A DNA stretch of 64,000 nt from the NCBI GenBank assembly GCA_020744425.1, contig JAGMUV010000006.1:3565351-3629350 (forward strand), read 5' to 3'. Of the stretch, positions 57,668 through 64,000 are shown in pieces. Position numbers and translations under genes: made by a program. Source of the stretch: Dactylonectria macrodidyma. Taxonomy: Eukaryota; Ascomycota; Sordariomycetes; Hypocreales; Nectriaceae. The notes beneath the pieces were generated by a model. That model was not told the origin of the DNA and searched no databases. It saw only the letters and a list, made by a program, of their open reading frames with translations. Positions within the stretch are counted from its first letter, which is position 1. The number at the start of each line of letters is the position of its first letter.

Positions 57668-58007
57668 TGTTGGATTATGTATCGGATTAATCCTAGCTAT
57701 ATTGATAAGCGGGCACCCTGAACTTTTAGCATAGCTAGTGAATCCATCAATTAACAGTCGAATTCGCGCTCATGCGTAAGACCGAGAGGTTGACGGTTCG
57801 AACCCTAGCACACCCTACAAGTACCTCCTAGGAATGAATCCTAGCTAATTGGAGAATCACTTTCAATGAAGCAAAATAGGGCTTAGGTCTCAGCTAAAGG
57901 ATTGTCATCTTTAGCTGGGGGGGTGTGTTGGATTATGTATCGGATTAATCCTAGCTATAGCAATAAGCGGGCACCCTGAACTTTTAGCGTAGCTGGTGAA
58001 TCCATCA
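57668..58007. mobile_element. Miniature LTR (TRIM/SMART-like) element
   Basis: Two direct repeats of exactly 82 bp (57668-57749 and 57926-58007), each starting TGTTGG and ending CATCA, flank a 176-bp interior. They differ at six or so positions, mostly G/A or T/C. The interior ends in a G-run (GGGGGGG at about 57917-57923) that could be a polypurine tract. No coding capacity. A 5-bp target duplication was not found (CTCAA versus TGATG), so it could be old, recombined, or not an LTR element at all. Confidence 0.5.
57758..57812 (+). other. tRNA-like segment with a box B
   Basis: Inside the miniature element, GGTTCGAACCC (57795-57805) is a match to the pol III internal box B / T-loop, and the 35 bp before it resemble an anticodon arm plus variable loop. 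The T stem pairs poorly and no matching acceptor or D arm could be built, so this is not a working tRNA gene; a tRNA-derived sequence is the likely source. Confidence 0.35.
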
Positions 58008-58813
58008 TGATGACACGTAAGATAAGTATATGAGTCGACAGAATTACCGCCACCTTTAGCCAGAATCTTGACCCCCGACGTTGGGAAAGTGGGGAACGCT
58101 GCAGGGGGGGCTGGAGGACGTGGTTCTCCGATGACTGAGCACGTCTTGGCCAGTAGACGGCCTGTAAGCATGAGTTGCTGTTCGGGAGGTATATAACTTG
58201 CAGGACTGAGTGCAGACGCTGAACAGCGAGTGTTGTCTGTATGACTAAGTGGCGAACAATTTTGCGCCACGGCCGCGGCGTTCAACCTACACAAGTTCAC
58301 TCAGTCTAGCAGATATCTTGGGTTCCTATCTGCGTATAATAATTAAATAGATGAAGAGGGCCAGAATGGCAGGGGTCCGCTCGGGCTACCCAAAGAGTCT
58401 CCACTGCAGTATCATAAGTTCCACGTCGTATAGACAAAGTCACATGTAGTGCGGGGTCAGGCTTCCAGGATAACTCATTATTAGTATATTGATGAAACCC
58501 TGTGCTGACATGGTGGAAATTCTACGGATTTTGATGCCGAATTCAAGCTAGGCGTGAAGCTCAATGGCCAACGCACGCAGTCATGGTCTAAATCCGTCAA
58601 GGGCTTCACGACTTGATTTGTTTTACGGGCGAGACTGGCACCGACTGTCGGCTTGTAGGCTTTGTAGACGCCTTCGACCTCTTCAACACGTCTTGAGTCA
58701 AATCTATAAAATGGGACGACGATCCTGCTCTCTAATCGAATTTGTCAACCAAAACAAGCAAGAAACAAGTTTCTTCATTAATCTGCTCCTCATCAAACAC
58801 TCAATCTCTCAAT
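58008..58813. promoter_or_regulatory. Intergenic and secreted-protein promoter
   Basis: A TATAAA at 58705-58710 lies 104 bp before the ATG at 58814, followed by a CT/A-rich leader typical of strongly expressed fungal secreted-protein genes. No other gene seen. Confidence 0.5.
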
Positions 58814-59561
58814 ATGTTCTTCTCAGCCACCATTCTGGCCAGTGTCGGATTCCTAGCCACCTTGGCTCATGGCAATCCGGCATCTTTGCTTTCTCGAGCA
58901 GAGGACGTGGGCTTTGAGGTATTCTTAGATGAATCCGGCGCCGTCGAGTCGTTTGAGAATGCAGCCCGCCTTGGGGTCGACATCTTCGGTCCTATTCCGT
59001 CCGACGCCCGCCGCGTCGATGATCACTGGGAGGCCGACCCCGGCACAAAGGCGCTGGCGTGGATCCGTGCTCAGGCGGATATCGACTGGGACGCGCTTCC
59101 CCAAGAGAAGAGAGACGAAATTGAAAAGCGCCAGGGTTCTGGTGCTGCTAACATCAACCTCAGCGTATGGACTGGTGACAATTGTACGTCTAGCCAACCG
59201 TCAATCGAGGCTACCTGTGTCCTTATCCATCGAATGTGGCCAGCTAATTTATTTTTATCATGCAGGCAAAGGCGGCGTTGTCTACTGGGACAACGTCAGT
59301 TATAACGTTAACTATTGGAACAACAACAACCTATACTCTATTGGTATTAGCCTGCGCAGCATTCGCGACAACGAACACCTTGATCTTAGCCGCTTGAAAA
59401 ACGGCGACGCTTGCGGTCAATTTGTTCTTCGAGTCGGCAGTGGACGTAAGTAGCCCTTACACCCATTACCCGTCAACAGGCTTACTGACTGAAATGTGAT
59501 GCTCTCAGAGGGCTGTCTCACGACTAACGTCTACAACTGCTTCCGCTTGTGGGTGGAATAG
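58814..59561 (+). CDS. Small secreted protein with Kex2-type propeptide
   Basis: Exons 58814-59183, 59266-59445 and 59509-59561 join in frame to 200 residues. Residues 1-20 form a signal peptide (MFFSATILASVGFLATLAHG). A propeptide rich in acidic residues follows, with KR pairs at 99-100 and 105-106, so Kex2 cleavage would release a mature chain of 94 residues starting at Gln107. The mature part has four cysteines (124, 173, 186, 194), enough for two disulfides, and is rich in Asn and aromatic residues. I recognise no family. The signal peptide, prodomain and location amid mutated repeats fit a secreted effector or antimicrobial-type protein, but this is inference. It has normal composition and intact introns, so it is likely active. 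Confidence 0.78.
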
Positions 59562-60300
59562 TTATTGTGTTTCACCTTGGCCATGGAATCTGATTCTCCT
59601 CGCGCTTTACCGAGTTTGAGGAGAATCGGTCACAGTCAGCATCTTGCACTACTTGCGCTTATGGTATTTCACTTTGGATTTGGACTCGGAATCTTCTCGC
59701 GCCATACTGAGTCCGGGGACAATTAGTTAGACAGGAACAATACGAAGGCATTATTTGCAGCACAATGCGCTCTTAACAGCGGCCAGACGTACGCAGAGTA
59801 CGACGGTGCTGGTTCGTGTAAATGACTTGGAAGAGACCTCTTTCAGTCTGCGCCGCGTCAGGTGGTTTGGCGACCACAACGCGAACTTCTGACTTATTGC
59901 ACGAAGCTAGAGAGCTCCGCGAAATATGATTGCTGCCCAACGAGCACGCGATGAAAGTAGGGGTTGGGAAATTGTTATTCTGATGGGATCATTAGTCTGC
60001 GTCATCGTCTGTCCAACGTGATGTAATTAGCGGGCTCCACCTGCTGAGGTTGATCACAACCGCGAATAACCGAACCTGAACTAGAAGTATAAACCCCAAA
60101 AGAACTGGAATGGAAGAGAGCTGCGATGTATGCGGAGAAATGCAGCTGTCCCGGCCGGCAACGATTAGGGTAGATTGCCTCGACGCGTCAGGAGGCGTTC
60201 GAGTCAAAGCATATTTAAGCTAGTTGTGCGCGCACAAGCCTATCCAGAAGTTTGGTTGGATATTTACAATCAAACCATTTCATAAGCATATACTACCAAG
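59562..60300. promoter_or_regulatory. Intergenic between the two secreted-protein genes
   Basis: 740 bp. A near-duplicate of TATTTCACTTTGG..GGA-like sequence is seen at 59566-59600 and 59660-59700. ATATTTAAGC at 60211-60220 could be the TATA element of the next gene, 90 bp before its ATG. Confidence 0.4.
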
Positions 60301-60696
60301 ATGTCTAACCATCGCGGATGGAACGTCTGGATAGCGTATTTGCTATTCGTTACTATGACGATTGCGGCCCTCCACCCGACATACCACCCAGGCCGCTCCG
60401 AAAGTCGGTTCCTAGCTCAAAGACAGATCAAGGTCAACAGCTGTACAACTGGCGGCTTCTGCGTCGGCGGAGCCTGTACAGACAACACCATTGGAGTCGA
60501 TGTCCATAACTGCGGCGCGGTAGGGCACAAATCCTTCCCACCGCTGTGTGATGGCTCGAGCGAATGTCTCACTAAGCCGTTCCGCTGCGTCGAAAGACGA
60601 GAATTTAATTACTTCGCGGGACCCGATGTCGGTCCGGCCCGGAATGCGGCGGACCAGAGATTAAAGCAGTCATCGCCGTTCATCATGAGTCTCTAA
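60301..60696 (+). CDS. Small cysteine-rich secreted protein
   Basis: Single-exon frame of 131 residues. Residues 7-24 form a hydrophobic signal segment (WNVWIAYLLFVTMTIAAL). The rest has seven cysteines (48, 54, 59, 71, 83, 89, 96) in a compact block, then a cysteine-free tail. The spacing does not match a family I know. The putative TATA and intact frame support a real gene. The odd cysteine count allows three disulfides plus one free thiol. With its neighbour at 58814 it forms a pair of secreted-protein genes surrounded by repeat DNA. Role unknown; effector-like by context only. Confidence 0.65.
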   Translation: MSNHRGWNVWIAYLLFVTMTIAALHPTYHPGRSESRFLAQRQIKVNSCTTGGFCVGGACTDNTIGVDVHNCGAVGHKSFPPLCDGSSECLTKPFRCVERREFNYFAGPDVGPARNAADQRLKQSSPFIMSL

Positions 60697-61704
60697 GCTG
60701 CAGACAATGTCGTCTAGTAATAGAATATCGTAGAATATGATTATAAGATGCTCGCTCGATTCGACGGGTGAATCTTGAGCAGCTCTAAGAAACCGGCCCG
60801 CTCGTTTCATATGTCTACGGATTTTATAGAAAGGCTCGATTCTCCTGTTATCATTCTATACTAATAGCTCGCTCTTTAAGATACACTGCTTTTTGATTTT
60901 GCAGTCTGCTATATTAAGCTTAAGGCTATTCTATAATGCTTAATAAATTCTTATATAATTATTAGTTAAATCTCTCTTACTTTTAAAGAAAATCTTAATA
61001 GTAATTCTAGATTTATTTAAGTTAATATAGATTTAATAGTATTCTTTATTATACTTTCTCTTTATATTTATTTATCTTAATCTAATTAATTAGTAATAAT
61101 ACTTAATACTTTTTACTTTTTTATAAGCTGTATATATAGTTATTATTCTAGCTTATAGCTTGAGTTTTTAATTAGTAACTTCTTTTAGCTTATTATAAGT
61201 ATTTATAGTTAGTTAGATAAGTATATATTAAATAATTAGGCTGCTTAAGAGCCTTATAATAGCTAGAATTGAATTTTAAAAGTAAAGGAAGTTAAGTATA
61301 AGAAAATAAAATCTGCTTATTATTAGCGTTTCTAGAACGCAGGCCGGGCTGTAATTCTTTAATATTATATGGATTATCTATTTAGCCTTAGAGCTTAGCA
61401 GGACTTAGAATACTTTTAAAAGTAAGTTATTTATACGGATTAATTAGCCACACTTCGTTATAACTCTTTCCTATAGGCTAGCGGATGAGAATGATAATAA
61501 AGCTACAATCTGATCGAGGATATTATCGAGTTCTTCCAGAGTTACCTCTTAGCCAGCTCTGGATTCGCAGTCTATTATAGCCATTATGCGCTTAACAGAG
61601 GACATAAACTCTAAACCACTACTGGTTTTCTATCTCTAAAGATCATTCATTTAGGATGATCTAAGATACTATGCGTATTATATAATCCCTTCTAGTTGTC
61701 ATTC
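60697..61704. repeat. AT-rich RIP-type tract
   Basis: From about 60890 to 61330 the sequence is dominated by TTAATA, TATAATT and TTAGTT words with no open frame, then becomes mixed. Likely a mutated repeat. Confidence 0.6.
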
Positions 61705-61926
61705 TTATAGGCTGAAGACCCTGTCTGGTCTGCATTCAGGAAAGAGATATAATAAGAATGTAATAGCTTCTGGGCCTCGTCGTGGAATGATTGCATTGTG
61801 TTTATTGAACCAGGCAAGGATAGTAAGCGTGTTACGTTCTTGGATCCTGTCGATGCTCGATAATCTCCTAGCGTTTCTCTCAAGTCTTTTAAAGAGATTA
61901 TAAAGCAATCTAAAGGGAAATGGCAT
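61705..61926 (-). pseudogene. Relic resembling a fungal ATP-dependent DNA ligase N-terminus
   Basis: The minus strand reads MPFPFRLLYNLFKRLERNAR, then RIQERNTLTILAWFNKHNAI and IPRRGPEAITFLLYLFPECRPDRVF. This pattern resembles the N-terminal domain of a fungal ATP-dependent DNA ligase-like protein family. It breaks off into repeat-type DNA and has no ligase core. Identification is from memory of the motif and is tentative. Confidence 0.4.
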
Positions 61927-61976
61927 ATTGAAAAATATAGTAACGAGAGGAGTAAGGAGTAAGCACTGACTCTCAC

Positions 61977-63008
61977 AGCGTGCTTAAACGTAAAGGGTAT
62001 TAGAGAGCTTTGTAAATATCTGACTTTTATTTAAGAGTCAGTCAGCATACTTATATAGTTGGCCCAGGCAGACTACTCATTAATGATTCGTAGGACTCTC
62101 GCCAGAGAACCCAGCTTGTTTGTGCTATTTATCCTAGCTACTAACAGTAAGCACCACGAGGACCCATGACACCGTGGAACGAGGGAGAACGCAGAGGAAG
62201 GGATGTTGGGCCGGAACAAAGATAACCAACTCGGGAACTAAGGCCGTCTTACTAGCATAAACTCTCTTCGAATGCCTCATTGCTTCCTCCTGCATGCAAG
62301 GGCATGCATGACGTCTAAGCTCATACGTCACGCGCAGGCGAGGCAGGCTTCAGGGAAGCCGATGCAGGGACTTCACCTTTGGCCTGAGACTGCCTTAGCT
62401 AACATCTCCTTGCCGAACGGCCTCCGACCCCAGGCACCGAGAGCTCTCAAACCATCCAGGGAGAACGCTACGCAGCCAAGCAAGAACGATTCTTCGTTGG
62501 CGCTCACACCCTTGCAACCCCCGAAGGTACAATGGTGATAGCGCCATCCCGGTGCTGCTATCTTCATGTTCGTTACCGGCACGCCCGTTGTCGTAGACAC
62601 CCACCATCGAGACCAAGAATTCGAGGCGTGGCATGCGCGTTCATGGTGCACAAAGACACCATGCGCCGCTATGTTAGGAGAGAGGCAACGGCTGATATTT
62701 TTGCATACCTGAAATCTACTATTGCCCTATTTTAGGCCGCTATGCAATTTGGCTACACGCAGGGAGGATGCTCTGGCAAGTGGAGGATGCTGGAGCCTAT
62801 CTATTGAACCTCGTTTCTGTATCTCTAGGCCCTGATTGGGAGATGTGGCTATGAAAGGCTGTGTCTAGAATAGCAACCAGGGTTACATTCGCCTAACACT
62901 TTTAACAAAGCATCTATATGTGTCCTCCGCATCTTGCTTCTTGCTTGCTTAAATATTCATAAACTTCTTCTCTATACCTGCTATATCTTTCTCTAGGTCG
63001 AAATCGTA
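61977..63008. other. Intergenic, no gene seen
   Basis: About 1 kb of moderate composition with short frames on both strands (for example 62373-62651 minus) that lack domains and overlap each other. Confidence 0.45.
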
Positions 63009-63342
63009 CTAACGCTGTCTTCTCTCGTACCATAACCAGATGAGGATAATCAGAGCTGTGATGGGGACAGCAATCGCAAAGTATATCCGCAGCTGTTAGG
63101 AAACAGGGCTTGTATCTATACCTAGTTAGCATGAGTAGAAAAATTCAATAACTATCATCCAGGGATGATAAACCAGCTGCGAAGTTAAAGAACGAAGTGC
63201 TAAAAACGGTAGTGAGAAACGTCCTAGAGAGAAGGAGGGCTCTGAAGAAGGTGAGGATCTTCATCGCTATGCTGTCTTTCCTACTTGAGTGGGCAATTCG
63301 ACGCTGTTCGCCTTTTAATAGAAGATTGAAATCGCGGATCAT
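63009..63342 (-). pseudogene. C-terminal relic of a CorA-like membrane protein
   Basis: The minus strand reads RKDSIAMKILTFFRALLLSRTFLTTVFSTSFFNF, the pre-TM and first membrane segment of a fungal CorA-like protein. After an intron-like gap ending in CTAACAG it gives IYFAIAVPITALIILIWLWYERRQR and a TAG at 63009-63011, the second segment. No donor restores the frame cleanly, and sequence upstream has a TAG stop, so it is judged a relic. Unrelated in sequence to the intact CorA-like gene at 39620. Confidence 0.45.
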
Positions 63343-64000
63343 ATTTTTATAAGACTCAGGAGGTAGCGAAATGACTCGGGGTTCGAAGGTATCCGGGTCC
63401 TTAGCGTTCTTCTACACTCTGATGAAGTACAGACATTGATAAGCATCCACATAACCACTTAAGGCTCATAGTATATGAGTGCTATATTATGTGTCGATTT
63501 GGGGGTCAGGTTTAGGTCGCAGACGGCTGTGGGTGGGGTACACTTTTTTAGAAAACAATATGGAAAAATGGATATTGATTTAAAAAGAATTAATAGAAAG
63601 CTATGAGAGGTTTCCTAAGCACGGTGGCTATTTTATAGAGTTAGTTATGGAATTTAGAAGAAAGAAAGAGGAAAATAGAGTGGATGGGAGGGCGGACCCA
63701 CAGTAAAGTCTTGGCTCACGATTAATTCAATGGGGCATAGTGCGAGGCCCACTTAAAAGTCTTGGCTCACGATTAATTCAATGCGGTATAGCGCGAGGAC
63801 GGATGGGCTTACCTAAGCCGCTTTTTCGCACAGGTCGGTCGGAGTTGAGAGGTTCGGCCGAAAGAAGCGCCCAACCAAGCCTCAAGGACGGACGACATCA
63901 CCGCTACCCTGTAGCTGGTCAAAACATCGCCAACGGGTTCCAAGTAAAGTGACGGAATAATAGACTCCTAGGGTTATCTTGCGTAGAGAGTATTCCGTTA
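63343..64000. other. Right end of window, no intact gene
   Basis: The part next to 63342 may be further N-terminal sequence of the CorA-like relic (EPRVISLPPESYKN-like reading with a TAG just before). The rest holds the 43-bp direct repeat and no supported gene. Confidence 0.4.
63705..63798 (+). repeat. Direct repeat, two 43-bp units 51 bp apart
   Basis: AAAGTCTTGGCTCACGATTA begins both units (63705-63747 and 63756-63798); they differ at three or four positions (GGGGCATAGTGC versus GCGGTATAGCGC). Function unknown. Confidence 0.8.

Noticed and set aside
57758..57812. A functional tRNA gene
   Set aside because: Box B is present but the T stem pairs poorly and no acceptor or D arm could be folded.
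62373..62651. 92-codon minus-strand frame and overlapping neighbours
   Set aside because: Three overlapping frames of similar length with no domain; no reason to prefer any.
1..64000. CRISPR arrays, rRNA genes, bacterial operons
   Set aside because: No regularly spaced short repeats, no rRNA-like sequence, and intron-rich eukaryotic genes throughout.

Overview
This window is nuclear DNA from a filamentous ascomycete (Pezizomycotina, most likely a Sordariomycete; the species cannot be told from sequence alone). The evidence is: many short introns (about 43-147 bp) with CTRAC-type branch sites; Zn(II)2Cys6 regulators, PDR-type ABC and DHA-type MFS pumps; fungal STAND/NLR remnants; and very AT-rich, stop-riddled tracts of the kind left by repeat-induced point mutation (RIP).

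The left 38 kb is a dense cluster for aromatic-compound metabolism. In order: a partial unknown gene at the left edge (minus strand); a Zn2Cys6 regulator (2259-4373); a salicylate-hydroxylase-like flavin monooxygenase (4969-6399); a nested pair of terminal-inverted-repeat elements (6768-7702); a PLP-dependent aromatic-L-amino-acid decarboxylase (8673-10255, minus); an aldehyde dehydrogenase (11094-12725, minus); a zinc aryl-alcohol-type dehydrogenase (13298-14775); an alpha/beta-hydrolase esterase (16154-17413); a second flavin monooxygenase (18451-19818); an MFS exporter (21883-23746); a second Zn2Cys6 regulator (24697-27142, minus); a third flavin monooxygenase that runs in frame into an EthD-like domain but is broken (29057-30763); and a full-length PDR ABC transporter (33080-37702). 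A plausible reading is that the decarboxylase makes an aromatic amine, the two dehydrogenases interconvert aldehyde, acid and alcohol, the flavin enzymes hydroxylate the ring, the esterase unmasks esters, and the two pumps export product or toxicant under two local regulators. Whether this is catabolic/detoxifying or biosynthetic cannot be decided from sequence.

From 39 to 50 kb there are three less specialised genes: a CorA-like two-TM membrane protein (39620-41193, minus), a large HET-like membrane protein with a Q/P-rich N-terminus (about 42477-45654), and a fungal ubiquitin-like-domain protein (48318-49784, minus) flanked by two copies of an LTR-like repeat.

From 50 to 64 kb the sequence is a graveyard: an AT-rich tract (50.3-53.1 kb), a TPR array of four 126-bp units, a broken small gene, fragments of STAND, nucleoside-phosphorylase and NB-ARC modules, a miniature 82-bp-LTR element, and DNA-ligase-like and CorA-like relics. 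Between these sit two apparently intact small secreted-protein genes (58814-59561 and 60301-60696), a typical setting for effector-type genes.

Gene models were made by hand-joining exons at splice sites and checking that every junction keeps frame. No alignment or RNA data were available.
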